Numbered from the stretch's first letter, positions 1 to 10,789 are shown. The stretch is 64,000 nucleotides of DNA from Hyphomicrobium sp. (GCA_002928515.1 PERI01000002.1:62001-126000), one strand, 5' to 3'. Numbers and translations are program-made. The notes: generated from the letters alone by a model not told the origin.

Positions 1-2226
1 TTGCGGTGTTACGCCGAGCTGAAGTGCGCGAGCGCGGTCGATCTCAATATTGTAACTTGGTAGATTGCGAACTTGCCGGATGGCCACATCGGATGCGCCA
101 TCGATGCTTTGAACCTTGTCAATAAGCTTGCGTGCGACTTCGTTATTGCCAGCAACATCGCGACCAATTATTCGGACTTCAATCGCAGTTTGCGCGGAGC
201 CTGCCAAAGTCTGAGAGGTCGCGTCAGCCGGACGGAAATATACTATCAACTCCGGAAAACGCTCTTTGATTACGCGACGAATTGCGGAAATGTAGCCGGC
301 CGTCGGAGCATGCTGAGCACCCAGCTGAACGAGTATTTCGCCGTCGAAAGATCCTATGACGCCGCTTTCAACCCAAGCTAAATTGACGGGCTCTGGTGAG
401 CCAATATTTTCAGCGATAAAACCAACTTCATTGGCTGGGATGACGTCGCGTATTGCTCTTTGGACTTCGGCAAACGTGCGCGCTGTTTCTTCCAGCCTTT
501 GGCCTGGGGTTGCGCGGACGTAAAGTCGCAACATGCCAGCATCGGTTTCTGGAAAAAATTCACGACCGAGTTTGCTAGCGGTCAACACACCTACGACGAC
601 CACTGCAGTAAATACGATAGTCGGGATAATTTTATAGCGTACGAGCTTTGTTATCACACGAGCAGATGACTCTGATGCACCGTCAATAGTGCGCTCTATC
701 CTCTTCGAAAGTGCTGAATTTTGGTGACTTTGCGCGTCATCAGAAGAGTGCGCTTTGAGCATCATCATCGCAAGCGAGGGCACCAGCGTGCGTGAGAGGA
801 TGTAAGATGCGATCATTGCAAATATGACGGCGAGTGCCAGTGGCACGAATACAAACGCCGCAGTGCCAGTGAGCAGGAATAGCGGCGAAAACACGATGCA
901 AATTGCCAGCGTGGAAACGAATTCTGGAAACGCGACCTCACTTGCACTCTTGAGCACCGCGTCATTCAGCGGCATGCCATTTTCAAGATTGCGATTAATA
1001 TTTTCAATCTCAACGAGGGCGTTATCGACCAGGATGCCGATGGCTAACATCAGTCCGCCAAGCGTCATTAAGTTGAAGGTCTGACCTACTAGAGACAATC
1101 CCGTTACAGATGCCAGCAATGCCAACGGAATGGATGTCAAAACAATCAGAGATGATCGCCAGCTACCAATAAAAATGAGAACGACGAGCGCAACGAGCAG
1201 ACCAACTATGAGGGCTTCCTTCAAGACGCTATCGACAGCGTTCGTCACGAATACGGATTGATCGAATACTGGCTCGATTGTCACGCCAGGCGGTGCTGCT
1301 GCGCGCAGTGTCGGCAAGCGCTCTTTAATCTGGCGAATGATATCTACTGTCGAAGCATTGCCGAGTTTCAAGATCGAAACAAGAACTGCGTTTTGCCCGT
1401 CTAGTCGAGCAATATTCGATTGTACAGCTTGACCATCGCGAACACTTGCTACATCGGCGACTTTCACAATGCGACCGTCAACCGATCGTAGCGGCAATTC
1501 TGAAAACGATTGAATGGCCTCTGGGCTCGCGTTTGTCGTGATCATAATCTCGCGCGAGTCTGTTCGGAGTGATCCTGAAGGCAGTGTTAGGTTTTGAGAT
1601 CCAACCGCACGTGCCACATCGCTCGCCGATAAACCATAGGCCTGCAATGCTTCTGGCCTGAGATCGATCATGACTTGGCGTGCTGCACCTCCATAAGGCA
1701 GAGAAAGTCGAATTCCCGGAATTGATTGGATTTGCCCGCGCAATTGTAGGCGTGCGTAGTCGAACAATGCACCGTCGGTAAGGGTGTCAGATGCCAAGAC
1801 CAATTGCAGCACTGGCACGCTTGAGGGAATGTAGGGAACGATGAGCGGCGGTGTTGTGCCAGTCGGCATACGCCGCAAAATCGTTTGGCTCACAGACGTC
1901 ACTTGGCCGAATGCATTCGTGACATTCGTTCCGGGCTGGAACTCGATGCGAATGATGGCGACGCCATTTAAAGTTTCGGAGCGTACTTCGCGGATATTAT
2001 CGACGTTGTTCATGATTGCGAGTTCGCTGAACGACGTCACTTTGCTAGCCATCTCTTGTGCGTTCAGACCTTGATAGGTCCAGATGACATTGATAGCTGG
2101 GATATTTACTGTTGGTAGAATGTCCGTGGACATTCGGCGGGCAGACAATGCGCCAAACAGTAGAAGCAGGATCGCGAGAACGCCAACACTGTGTCGGTGG
2201 ACGATGGCGTATTTGACGAGCCACAT
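1..2226 (-). CDS. RND-family efflux transporter (AcrB/hydrophobe-amphiphile type), incomplete: runs off the left edge
   Basis: Reverse-strand translation from CAT at 2224-2226: MWLVKYAIVHRHSVGVLAILLLLFGALSARRMSTDILPTVNIPAINVIWTYQGLNAQEMASKVTSFSELAIMNNVDNIREV... Typical RND N-terminus. Missing from the ORF track because the stop lies outside the window. Confidence 0.9.
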   Translation of the reverse strand, partial: MWLVKYAIVHRHSVGVLAILLLLFGALSARRMSTDILPTVNIPAINVIWTYQGLNAQEMASKVTSFSELAIMNNVDNIREVRSETLNGVAIIRIEFQPGTNVTNAFGQVTSVSQTILRRMPTGTTPPLIVPYIPSSVPVLQLVLASDTLTDGALFDYARLQLRGQIQSIPGIRLSLPYGGAARQVMIDLRPEALQAYGLSASDVARAVGSQNLTLPSGSLRTDSREIMITTNASPEAIQSFSELPLRSVDGRIVKVADVASVRDGQAVQSNIARLDGQNAVLVSILKLGNASTVDIIRQIKERLPTLRAAAPPGVTIEPVFDQSVFVTNAVDSVLKEALIVGLLVALVVLIFIGSWRSSLIVLTSIPLALLASVTGLSLVGQTFNLMTLGGLMLAIGILVDNALVEIENINRNLENGMPLNDAVLKSASEVAFPEFVSTLAICIVFSPLFLLTGTAAFVFVPLALAVIFAMIASYILSRTLVPSLAMMMLKAHSSDDAQSHQNSALSKRIERTIDGASESSARVITKLVRYKIIPTIVFTAVVVVGVLTASKLGREFFPETDAGMLRLYVRATPGQRLEETARTFAEVQRAIRDVIPANEVGFIAENIGSPEPVNLAWVESGVIGSFDGEILVQLGAQHAPTAGYISAIRRVIKERFPELIVYFRPADATSQTLAGSAQTAIEVRIIGRDVAGNNEVARKLIDKVQSIDGASDVAIRQVRNLPSYNIEIDRARALQLGVTPQ

Positions 2227-2463
2227 AATCTAGTCCTCACGCGATCAGCTCGGCGCCTGTGGCCAACATTTCAAGTTATTGATCGTGATGCAAATTCTAA
2301 GGGTCTTGACCGATATGCACTAGTTACAGCGCGGCAAGGTCATTGAAAAAGTCATGTGACGAAAATCTTGCAGCCTAGTTTTTGGGCATGGCACATGGGT
2401 CTGATCAAATAAACACGCGCGCAAATCTAATTTTTGGCGCGCGTGTTCAATCCTGATCCTAGA

Positions 2464-3057
2464 TTATTGCTTAACGCCTTCGACGTGAAGCGTTAGCTCG
2501 ACATCCTTAGAGGCCGGACCAAGATCTTTTGTGATCCCAAAGTCTGCCAATGCGAATTTAGTAGTCCCCTCAAATCCTTCTCTAGTGCCGCCCCAAGGAT
2601 CTTGACCGCCGCCAATACGCGTTGCTTGGATTGTCAGTTCCTTGGTCACGCCATGCAAAGTCAAGTTGCCGACAATTGTTGCCTTGTCAGTGCCATCCAA
2701 TGTCACTTTCGAACTTTCGAATGTCGCCTTAGGGAACTTCTCAACATCCAAAAAGTCTGCGCTGCGCAAATGCTTGTCGCGCTCAGAGTGGTTCGAGTTG
2801 ACACTTGTCGTATCGATTTCCACTTTGACTTGAGAGGCAGCCGGATTATCGGCAGCAAATGTAAAATTTCCTGAGAATTTATCGAAGCGTCCCACCAACC
2901 AGCTAAAACCTAGATGCTTCACGCGGAAATTAATCGACGCATGAGCTCCTTTGGTATCGATCACATAATCCGCCGCGATGCTCGGCGTGCTCATTGTTGT
3001 CACAACTGCGATCAAAGCGGCGAGTGCGTAGCGACGTATCATAGTGGTTATCCTCAA
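2464..3057 (-). CDS. YceI-family periplasmic protein
   Basis: Signal peptide then ADYVIDTKGAHASINFRVKHLGFSWLVGRFDKFSGNFTF, the YceI pattern. Confidence 0.9.
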   Translation of the reverse strand: MRITTMIRRYALAALIAVVTTMSTPSIAADYVIDTKGAHASINFRVKHLGFSWLVGRFDKFSGNFTFAADNPAASQVKVEIDTTSVNSNHSERDKHLRSADFLDVEKFPKATFESSKVTLDGTDKATIVGNLTLHGVTKELTIQATRIGGGQDPWGGTREGFEGTTKFALADFGITKDLGPASKDVELTLHVEGVKQ

Positions 3058-3069
3058 TGTTGTTGCGAT

Positions 3070-3624
3070 CTATCTATTTTTGGTTGGCCCTGACCACATA
3101 CGGGTCAATGTATTGTGCTGATCGAGCATATGGTGTTTGAGAGCTGCAAGAGCGTGAACAGACGCCAACGCTAGAGTTGCGTAAGAAAGATATTCGTGGA
3201 TCAAGCCAGCGCTATCTTCATACCCTTTCGCTTCAATTATAGATGGTATGGATATCAATCCGAATACATCGATCGATCGGCCGTCGAGCGTTGAAATGAG
3301 ATAGCCGCTTACGGTGACCGCAATGATGAGCGGATAAAAGCTTGCGTGCACTAATCTCGCTGCTTTGCGTTCAAAGCTGGTCAATTCTTGATCGCTCGGT
3401 CGTACACTCACAACACGCCATACCAAGCGCATCCCTAGAACAAAAAATAGTACTATGCCGATGCTGCGATGGAAGTCTGGAGCTGATGTGTAATACGAGC
3501 TGTAATAATCGAGACCGACCATCCAATACCCGAGGGCAAAAGTAGCGACAATGCCAACTGCCATCGTCCAATGAATGACACGCGAGACAATGCCGTAGCC
3601 TTCAATGGTATCTTTTAGACTCAT
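3070..3624 (-). CDS. Cytochrome b561 family protein
   Basis: 184 aa, RVIHWTMAVGIVATFALGYWMV, FHRSIGIVLF, HASFYPLIIAVTVSGYL, HEYLSYATLALASVHALAALKHH; His-bearing TM helices. Confidence 0.88.
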   Translation of the reverse strand: MSLKDTIEGYGIVSRVIHWTMAVGIVATFALGYWMVGLDYYSSYYTSAPDFHRSIGIVLFFVLGMRLVWRVVSVRPSDQELTSFERKAARLVHASFYPLIIAVTVSGYLISTLDGRSIDVFGLISIPSIIEAKGYEDSAGLIHEYLSYATLALASVHALAALKHHMLDQHNTLTRMWSGPTKNR

Positions 3625-3827
3625 GAATTCTATGTACGTCCCCCAGAACGTTCAGCACGGTACAAATCTGACTTAACCTGCCAAAACGGTATGCCTGTAA
3701 AACGTGTATATGTGTGGTCAGTATTGAGGTTTCAAGACTGCTGAGCCTAGCATAGCCAAACGACTTCCATTTCCACCTCGCATAACTCAGCGATTGGGAA
3801 AAATTCTAAGTAGCTAAAATTCTGGGA

Positions 3828-5006
3828 GTGAGATCATTCAGCAAAATGGCACGGACGGTTCTCTTGACCATCGGTCGATTGCCTAAAGCGCTCGAACTTG
3901 CGCGTGCCTTTAAGAATTATGGCTACCGAGTAATTATTGCCGATCCTTTCAGGTGGCATTTGACCGGCGTGTCACGAGACGTTGCGCGTAGTTTTCAAGT
4001 CGCCGCGCCTGCGGACGATTCAGAGGCCTACCTTGACGACATTATCAGCATCGTCGAACGTGAGAGCGTTGAGCTGATCGTTCCGGTTTCCGAAGAGACG
4101 ATGTATGTGACTGCGCTTAAGCCGCGACTTGATCCTGGGGTCACGCTGTTTTCGATGCCTCAAAATTTGATTCTTACCCTTCATCATAAAAAGAGATTTA
4201 TTGATTTCGCTAGCGCTCTCGGTCTTCAAGTGCCGGAGACCTACGATATTTTGGATCATCGCGCCGTAACCTTGGCAGAAACCACAGACACCGTCATCAA
4301 GCCAATCTATTCATGCTCTGGTCGCGGAGTGCGATACTTGAAGCGCGGGGAATCCATAGCTCAGCCCCCGCATTCTGAGCATCTAATTGTACAAAGGAGA
4401 ATTGAAGGGGATCTCTACTCGACATTCTCTATCGCGCAAAACGGGTGCGTTTGTACGACCATTATTTATCGTGCTGCTGTAATGTCTGGCACTGTGGCCG
4501 TGTGCTTTGAACGAATTCCTAAACAACAGGTTATTCTGGATTGGATCGATCATTTTATTCGCAAGACTTCTTATACTGGCTTCGTATCATTTGACATGAT
4601 CCTTCGCCCTGATGGCCAAGCTTTCGCGATAGAATGCAATCCACGCGCAACTAGCGGCATACATTTCTTAAAAAATGAGGATCTTTGCACCGCAATTCTT
4701 CATGTGACGGGCGATGCAAGGCCACGCTTGCGAACCGCACTCTTTATGCAGCAATTATTTCCATGCCTGACGGAAACACAAAAATCATTCTTCAATAGGA
4801 AGAATTTTCGCAGCAATCTCCATCATCTCATGACAGCGCGCGATGTGACATGGCAATGGCGAGATCCGCTTCCCCTGCTCCTCATGCCGATCATGGCCTC
4901 GCAGATTATCGCGCGATCCATTTGCAAAGGTGAGACATTTGGAGAGGCATCGACGTTCGACATTAGCTGGCGCGAACGCGACACCCAAAATCATATCAAT
5001 GCCTAG
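3828..5006 (+). CDS. ATP-grasp domain protein (putative carboxylate-amine ligase)
   Basis: 392 aa with ATP-grasp-like blocks KPIYSCSGRGVRYLK and FVSFDMILRPDGQAFAIECNPRATSGIHFL. GTG start at 3828; ATG at 3846 is an alternative. Confidence 0.8.
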   Translation: MRSFSKMARTVLLTIGRLPKALELARAFKNYGYRVIIADPFRWHLTGVSRDVARSFQVAAPADDSEAYLDDIISIVERESVELIVPVSEETMYVTALKPRLDPGVTLFSMPQNLILTLHHKKRFIDFASALGLQVPETYDILDHRAVTLAETTDTVIKPIYSCSGRGVRYLKRGESIAQPPHSEHLIVQRRIEGDLYSTFSIAQNGCVCTTIIYRAAVMSGTVAVCFERIPKQQVILDWIDHFIRKTSYTGFVSFDMILRPDGQAFAIECNPRATSGIHFLKNEDLCTAILHVTGDARPRLRTALFMQQLFPCLTETQKSFFNRKNFRSNLHHLMTARDVTWQWRDPLPLLLMPIMASQIIARSICKGETFGEASTFDISWRERDTQNHINA

Positions 5007-6390
5007 TCTGGATTCGTCTCGTCACGTGGCACCGTATCTCTTCGGCTGGACTCGTCGTTAAGCGTGCGACAGGCCGAACGCGGTGTGGGTTGCTCACATG
5101 GAAATCAAAACGACGGATCAAACGCGCGAGAATGAGAGTGCTCTCTGTTGTGGCGAATGCAGCACCTACACACACGCGCGGACCTTGTCCAAATGGCATG
5201 TAAGCTCCTGGCGTCAGTTCGCTCTCACGCTCTGGCGTAAAACGATCTGGATCGAAGTGATGTGGATTGCGCCAGTACTTGCTGTGGCGATGTATGGTCC
5301 ACGGCGAAATCATGATCATCGCACCGCGCTTAACGCGATATTTTCCGATTATCGTATCAACGTTGGATACTCGAGGAATGAAAGTAATTGGCGGATAGAG
5401 GCGTAATGTTTCTCGGAAAACGTTGCGCACAAACGCGAGTTTTTTTGTGTGTTCGATTTCAACGGGGCCATCACCGACAATCGTGTCAATCTCACCTCGC
5501 ATGCGCGCTAGGATATTGGGTTGTGTCGCCAATATGAAGAAGACCCATGTGAGAACACTGGCAGTTGTTTCATGGCCAGCAAGAAAGAAGACACCGAGCT
5601 GATCAATGACCTCGTCGCGCGTGAAAGTTGATTGCGATATAGAATCGCGCGCACCAATCACAGATGAAGCAATATCTTCATAACTTTCGCCTGTCGCGGC
5701 TATATGTGTATCAACAAGATCACCAAGATGGCGTCTGATACGCGCGCAAGCTGCGAGTACTCTTGGATGCTGCGGAATTTTAGCCCAGGGCTTATCTAAT
5801 ATGAGCCGTTTCAATTCTACTTGCGCGAGGCTTCGTTCAAATTCACTGAAGCTTTCGAAGACATCTTGAGCCGTTTGCGATTTCAACGATTTCGAAAAAA
5901 CTGTTCGCGTAATCACATCTGCAGTTAGCTGGCTCATTGCAAGATCGAGCGATAGGCTTTCTTGTTTTTGAGCTAGATGTTCGAGATGGTTTTCATAGTC
6001 ATCTACAGCCGCTGACATGGCAGTAAAGGCACGGCTCAGATGAATGTGCGAAAATGCAGGGTCAATCATTCGCCTCTGGCGACGCCATAGATCACCACTT
6101 GAAACAAATATTGAATTGCCAACCAATGGTTCAAGCGCGCTCACCATCAAGTCGTTTTTTGGAAAGTGATCTGAAGGGTCAGCCATAATCTGTCGCGTCA
6201 GTTCTGGCGCGTTGACGATTAAGATGGATCGCCGCGAAAAACCTAACCAGCCAGCATCAACCTTGTAGGCTTCGGGTGGCAACAGGCTCAATAAATCGCC
6301 ATCGCCACGCATGGCGGCTCTCATCAATGCCGCGACAGCCGATATGGGTCGAGGTCGCGGTGGTTCGTACACGTGCTGGCTCCGAAGCAA
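4996..6390 (-). CDS. Cytochrome P450
   Basis: I-helix AGHETTASV, K-helix ETLR, heme loop FGQGPRVCVG. Confidence 0.95.
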   Translation of the reverse strand: MLRSQHVYEPPRPRPISAVAALMRAAMRGDGDLLSLLPPEAYKVDAGWLGFSRRSILIVNAPELTRQIMADPSDHFPKNDLMVSALEPLVGNSIFVSSGDLWRRQRRMIDPAFSHIHLSRAFTAMSAAVDDYENHLEHLAQKQESLSLDLAMSQLTADVITRTVFSKSLKSQTAQDVFESFSEFERSLAQVELKRLILDKPWAKIPQHPRVLAACARIRRHLGDLVDTHIAATGESYEDIASSVIGARDSISQSTFTRDEVIDQLGVFFLAGHETTASVLTWVFFILATQPNILARMRGEIDTIVGDGPVEIEHTKKLAFVRNVFRETLRLYPPITFIPRVSNVDTIIGKYRVKRGAMIMISPWTIHRHSKYWRNPHHFDPDRFTPERESELTPGAYMPFGQGPRVCVGAAFATTESTLILARLIRRFDFHVSNPHRVRPVARLTTSPAEEIRCHVTRRIQTRH

Positions 6391-6624
6391 GTCCTATTAT
6401 TTTGGACTGTGCGCATCATACAGCACTGGTCAAGCCCTTGTACTTCTTGTGTACAGTCTGCTTACGTGTTCCTTGATGTTGTTGAATATTTGCGGCTTGC
6501 ATTTCACACTCATTTTCCGGCAATTCACGTCAGACGTTCATGGAACACGACGCCGACACTATTTGTTTATCACTGACGCTTTTAACGGCAGAAATTGCAG
6601 CATCTCATTTAGGTTAAACTTTAC

Positions 6625-8175
6625 ATGGCCAATGATCGCATTCTTGTCGTTGGCTCTGGTGCAGGTGGATTGGCAGCGGCTATTGATATGGCGCGACGTG
6701 GCGCAGACGTCACTGTACTTGAGCGCGCGGCCGTCGTTGGCGGTAAGATGCGACATGTTTCAGTTTCAGGAACAGGTATCGACGCGGGTCCAACCGTATT
6801 TACGATGCGTTGGATTTTCGAGAGTTTGTTTGCAGATGCTGGCGAACGACTATCAGATCATTTGGATTTAACACCTGCTCATATACTTGCCCGCCACGCC
6901 TGGCGGCAAGGTGGGCGACTTGATCTGTTCGCCGATATCGATAAATCCGCCAATGCCATTGCAGAGTTTTCGGGTTCCAAAGATGCGGAAGGTTACCGAA
7001 CATTTTGCGCACGCAGCGCAGACATTTACCGCACGCTTGTGCAGCCCTTTATTGCGAGCGAGCGACCTACGTCTCCCATCGATTTAGCTTGGCGAGTGGG
7101 ATTTGGTAAGTTGGATGCTCTCTGGCGCACCGCGCCAATGAAGAGCATGTGGTCTGCGATCGGGGAACATTTTGAAGACCTACGATTGCAACAATTATTC
7201 GGGCGTTACGCGACTTATTGCGGGTCATCGCCACTACTTGCACCAGCGACGCTCATGTTGGTCGCTCACGTCGAACAAGACGGTGTTTGGCAAGTTAAAG
7301 GCGGTATGCGCGAAGTTGCGCAATCCTTGATGAAACTTGCACAAGCCCAAGGAGCTAAATTTCGATTTGAAAGCGAGGTTCGACATATTATCGTTGAGCG
7401 CGGTCGCACAAAAGGCGTCGTCATGAGCAGTGGCGAGCGGCTTGACGCTGATGCGGTTGTATTCAATGGCGATGCGAATGCAATCGGCAGTGGCTTACTG
7501 GGTAGCGATGCATCTTCTGCCGTGCCATCTACGCCTCGTGCAGATCGTTCGTTGTCAGCCATCACTTGGTGCATTAAAGGGCGCTCATCTGGCTTTCCGC
7601 TTGTGCATCATAACGTTTTTTTTGCAGAGAATTATAAGCAAGAGTTCGAGTCCATATTCAACAAGCGGAAAATTCCGATGACCCCAACAGTTTACGTTTG
7701 CGCGCAAGATCGCGGCGATGACGCGGCCGCTACTATCGAAGGCGACGAGCGTTTGCTTGTGCTGATCAATGCGCCTCCTGATGGCGACATCAGCGCCTTC
7801 AGCATTGATGACATTTCTGATTACGAGACACGCACGTTCGAACTTCTGTCAGCTTGCGGTTTGGAAATCGAAAAACATTCTGATGCGTCCGTTGTGACGA
7901 CGCCCGGCGCGTTTAACGACCTTTTTCCTGCAACGGGTGGCGCGCTCTATGGGCGCGCAAGCCACGGCTCAAACGCGACCTTTCAAAGGCCAGCCGCGGT
8001 TTCTCGCATTGCAGGTCTCTATTTTGCAGGCGGCTCGGTGCATCCTGGGCCTGGCGTTCCAATGGCGGCAATGTCGGGCCGACTTACGGCTGCGCGTGTG
8101 ATCGAAGACTTAACTGCGCACCGTGAAAGTCGAAGGTCTGTCAGCGTAATGACTATTCCGGTGCCAAGCACATAG
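6625..8175 (+). CDS. crtD: Methoxyneurosporene dehydrogenase / hydroxyneurosporene desaturase
   Basis: FAD motif VVGSGAGGLAAAIDMARRGADVTVLERAAVVGGKMR; CrtI/CrtD family ends; PGC context. Confidence 0.9.
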   Translation: MANDRILVVGSGAGGLAAAIDMARRGADVTVLERAAVVGGKMRHVSVSGTGIDAGPTVFTMRWIFESLFADAGERLSDHLDLTPAHILARHAWRQGGRLDLFADIDKSANAIAEFSGSKDAEGYRTFCARSADIYRTLVQPFIASERPTSPIDLAWRVGFGKLDALWRTAPMKSMWSAIGEHFEDLRLQQLFGRYATYCGSSPLLAPATLMLVAHVEQDGVWQVKGGMREVAQSLMKLAQAQGAKFRFESEVRHIIVERGRTKGVVMSSGERLDADAVVFNGDANAIGSGLLGSDASSAVPSTPRADRSLSAITWCIKGRSSGFPLVHHNVFFAENYKQEFESIFNKRKIPMTPTVYVCAQDRGDDAAATIEGDERLLVLINAPPDGDISAFSIDDISDYETRTFELLSACGLEIEKHSDASVVTTPGAFNDLFPATGGALYGRASHGSNATFQRPAAVSRIAGLYFAGGSVHPGPGVPMAAMSGRLTAARVIEDLTAHRESRRSVSVMTIPVPST

Positions 8176-8203
8176 TACAAGTGCCGCTGTGTGGAAGCCC
8201 GCT

Positions 8204-9709
8204 TTAGACATAGGCTGGGTCCGGCACAATATCATCGAGAATTTTCGCCGACGATATAACGCCTGGTAAACCCGCACCTGGATGCGTCCCGGCACCGACG
8301 AGATACAGCCGCTCGACATCCTCGCTCAGATTGTGGGGCCGGAACCAAGCGCTTTGAAAGAGTTGTGGTTCGAGTGCAAACGCAGCTCCATTCACGGACA
8401 ACAGGCGGTCTTGAAAATCCTGCGGCGTCATTAGTCTTGACGTTACTATGCTATTTTTAAGTCCTGGCATGAGAGTTGACTCGAGCCGCTCCTCAATCGC
8501 CGCGCGATAGGTTTCGCCACGCTCCGCCCAATCTATGCCGCTTTTTAAGTGAGGCACAGGCGACAATACATAAAATGCATCACAGCCTGCGGGGGCTAAG
8601 CTCGGGTCGTTCGCAGTCGGGCGATGTAAGTAAAGGCTGAAATCTTCCGCCAATTTCTTTTTCTTGAAAATATCAGTGAGCAGTCCGCGATAGCGCGGAC
8701 CGAGCATGATGGTGTGATGATAGACATCATCAAACCGGCGATTTGTTCCGAAGTACCAAACGAACAAACTCATGGAATAACGAGCGCGAGATAACTTGCG
8801 GTCTGTCCAATGGTGCCTTTTATGTTCTGACAATAGCTTGCTGTAGGTCCATGCTACATCGGCATTTGAGATCACCACGTCGGCAGGAATCGTCTCACCG
8901 GATGCTAGCCTCACACCCTTCGCGCGATTATTCTCGACAATGATTTGTGCGACCTCAGAATTGCATCGAATTGTTCCGCCTTGCCCTTCGATGAGATTTC
9001 CTAGCCCGCGCACCAATGAGCCGGTGCCGCCAATGGCATAGTGCACGCCAAACTTTCGTTCGAGATGTGCGATGAGGCAATAATAGGCCGTCGTGTTGAA
9101 CGGGTTTCCACCAATCAGTAGCGGGTGGAAGCTGAACACTAGGCGTAGCTTTTCGCTTGTGAAATATTGGCTGACTTTTGCGTAGACCGAACGATATCCA
9201 CCAAGACGTACGAGGTCTGGGGCAGCACGTACGAGCGTACCTAGTTCGTGGAATGGCCGACTGGCCAACTTGCCGAAAGCAATGTCGTAAATTTCTTCGC
9301 TTGCCTTCATGTAGCGTTCGAAGCCTTCGAGATCACGCGGCTCTATGCGCGCTACTTCCGCGCGCATAGAATCTGCATCCGACGAGCAGCAAAATATGTC
9401 GCCGTCGTCAAAGCGGATTTTATAGAAGGGTTCGATACTCCGCAGATCGACATCGTCAGAGAGTTTGCGACCGCATAGTGACCACAGTTCTTCGAAAAGA
9501 TACGGCGCCGTAATGATTGTTGGGCCTGCGTCGAACGTAAAGCCATCTTGGCGAAAGACATATGCCCGACCGCCTGGTGCATCGAGCTTCTCTAAAACTG
9601 TTACGCGATAGCCGCGCGCTCCCAATCGAACTGCTGCGGCAAGTCCGCCAAATCCAGACCCGATAACGATCGCATGAGGGCGTTGACTCATAGTGCCGTC
9701 TGGCATCAT
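8204..9709 (-). CDS. crtI: Phytoene desaturase
   Basis: VIGSGFGGLAAAVRLGARGYRVTVLEKLDAPGGRAYVF at N-terminus; LYLVGAGTHPGAGLPGVISSAKIL at C-terminus. Confidence 0.95.
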   Translation of the reverse strand: MMPDGTMSQRPHAIVIGSGFGGLAAAVRLGARGYRVTVLEKLDAPGGRAYVFRQDGFTFDAGPTIITAPYLFEELWSLCGRKLSDDVDLRSIEPFYKIRFDDGDIFCCSSDADSMRAEVARIEPRDLEGFERYMKASEEIYDIAFGKLASRPFHELGTLVRAAPDLVRLGGYRSVYAKVSQYFTSEKLRLVFSFHPLLIGGNPFNTTAYYCLIAHLERKFGVHYAIGGTGSLVRGLGNLIEGQGGTIRCNSEVAQIIVENNRAKGVRLASGETIPADVVISNADVAWTYSKLLSEHKRHHWTDRKLSRARYSMSLFVWYFGTNRRFDDVYHHTIMLGPRYRGLLTDIFKKKKLAEDFSLYLHRPTANDPSLAPAGCDAFYVLSPVPHLKSGIDWAERGETYRAAIEERLESTLMPGLKNSIVTSRLMTPQDFQDRLLSVNGAAFALEPQLFQSAWFRPHNLSEDVERLYLVGAGTHPGAGLPGVISSAKILDDIVPDPAYV

Positions 9710-9760
9710 CCCGGCCTTTACTTCAAATAATTGGTTATTGGTTATGTCTAAAAATTATAC

Positions 9761-9806
9761 GGGCCGCTCTCTTGATCTGGATTTTATCCAGAGAAGAGCG
9801 CGGCCC
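9761..9806 (-). terminator. Strong GC-rich hairpin downstream of pufM; candidate intrinsic terminator or mRNA 3' stabiliser
   Basis: GGGCCGCTCTCTTGATCTGG-ATTTTAT-CCAGAGAAGAGCGCGGCCC; on the minus strand followed by GTATAATTTTT. Confidence 0.7.
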
Positions 9807-9847
9807 GCGCGTTTCGTTTATGTTGCGTAATTCTCGATCACCAAGAG

Positions 9848-10777
9848 TTACGGATAGGCGGCTGGGGCAAGGCCGTGCTTCACACCCCAATCGTACCAAT
9901 TGTCGACTGCCGTGCCGGTAAGCAGGATACCAATACCGCCCGTCAGCGGACATAGAACTGCGAACCACCAAGCCCAGCGATGGACCGATTCCATGGTGGC
10001 ATTGAAGCCCATGGTCCAGCGCCAAAATAGTGCAGCACGTTCAGAGGCAGTTCCACGATCCGTTATCTGCTCGATTTCACGTTCGCCACCGTATCGCGAT
10101 ACGGCAAGGATCGTTGCGCCGTGCATGGCAAATAAAAGTGCTGAGCCATACAAGAATGCAATCGAGAGCATATGGAACGGATTGTAGAAAAGGTTGCCGT
10201 AATTCAGCGAAAAGTTGTTGGTCCAGTCGAGATGCGGAAAGATACCGAATGGAACAGCTTCGCTGAAATTACCCATGAACAGCGGACGGATAAATCCGAG
10301 CACGAGATAGAGCCAGATCGCGGCGGCAAATGCCCAGGCGACGTGTGTCCCCATGTTGAGCGCGCGTGCACGACGGTACATGCGCACCCACCAGAGGATA
10401 ATCGAGGTCGTCAGGAAGAAGCCTGCCATCAACCACCATCCGCCTTCTTTCAATGGCGGAATGCTCAGGCCGTACTTGGCTGCCGGCGGATCAAGAGAAA
10501 GATAGGCCAATCGGCGCACGAACTGTACTGGGTCCCAATTGACGGATGCCAGCATGTTGAGGCCGATAATCTCGAAAGCTATAACGAAGCATACTATCGA
10601 GATAAAGCCTGTCGTTCCGAGATAGACTGGGCCAAGCTGGGCATCGCCCAACTTACCGGCCCAGTACGAGAAGCGCGTTTCTGTTCCGCGCGGTGAGTTT
10701 TGCGGTGGCAAGTGCACGCCGAGTTCAGCGGGTGAGCGCACCTGGACCTGCGTGAAGATATTTTGATACTCAGCCAT
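9848..10777 (-). CDS. pufM: Photosynthetic reaction centre M subunit
   Basis: [21 protein letters not shown]... [38 protein letters not shown]. Confidence 0.98.
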   Translation of the reverse strand: MAEYQNIFTQVQVRSPAELGVHLPPQNSPRGTETRFSYWAGKLGDAQLGPVYLGTTGFISIVCFVIAFEIIGLNMLASVNWDPVQFVRRLAYLSLDPPAAKYGLSIPPLKEGGWWLMAGFFLTTSIILWWVRMYRRARALNMGTHVAWAFAAAIWLYLVLGFIRPLFMGNFSEAVPFGIFPHLDWTNNFSLNYGNLFYNPFHMLSIAFLYGSALLFAMHGATILAVSRYGGEREIEQITDRGTASERAALFWRWTMGFNATMESVHRWAWWFAVLCPLTGGIGILLTGTAVDNWYDWGVKHGLAPAAYP

Positions 10778-10789
10778 GGTCAGTCCTCA

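Noticed and set aside
6311-6871. 186-aa plus-strand ORF across the P450/crtD gap
   Set aside because: Overlaps both the P450 5' end and the crtD N-terminus in another frame; no family signature, and the intergenic part looks regulatory.
10172-10696. 174-aa plus-strand ORF antisense to pufM
   Set aside because: Shadow ORF; pufM is unambiguous.
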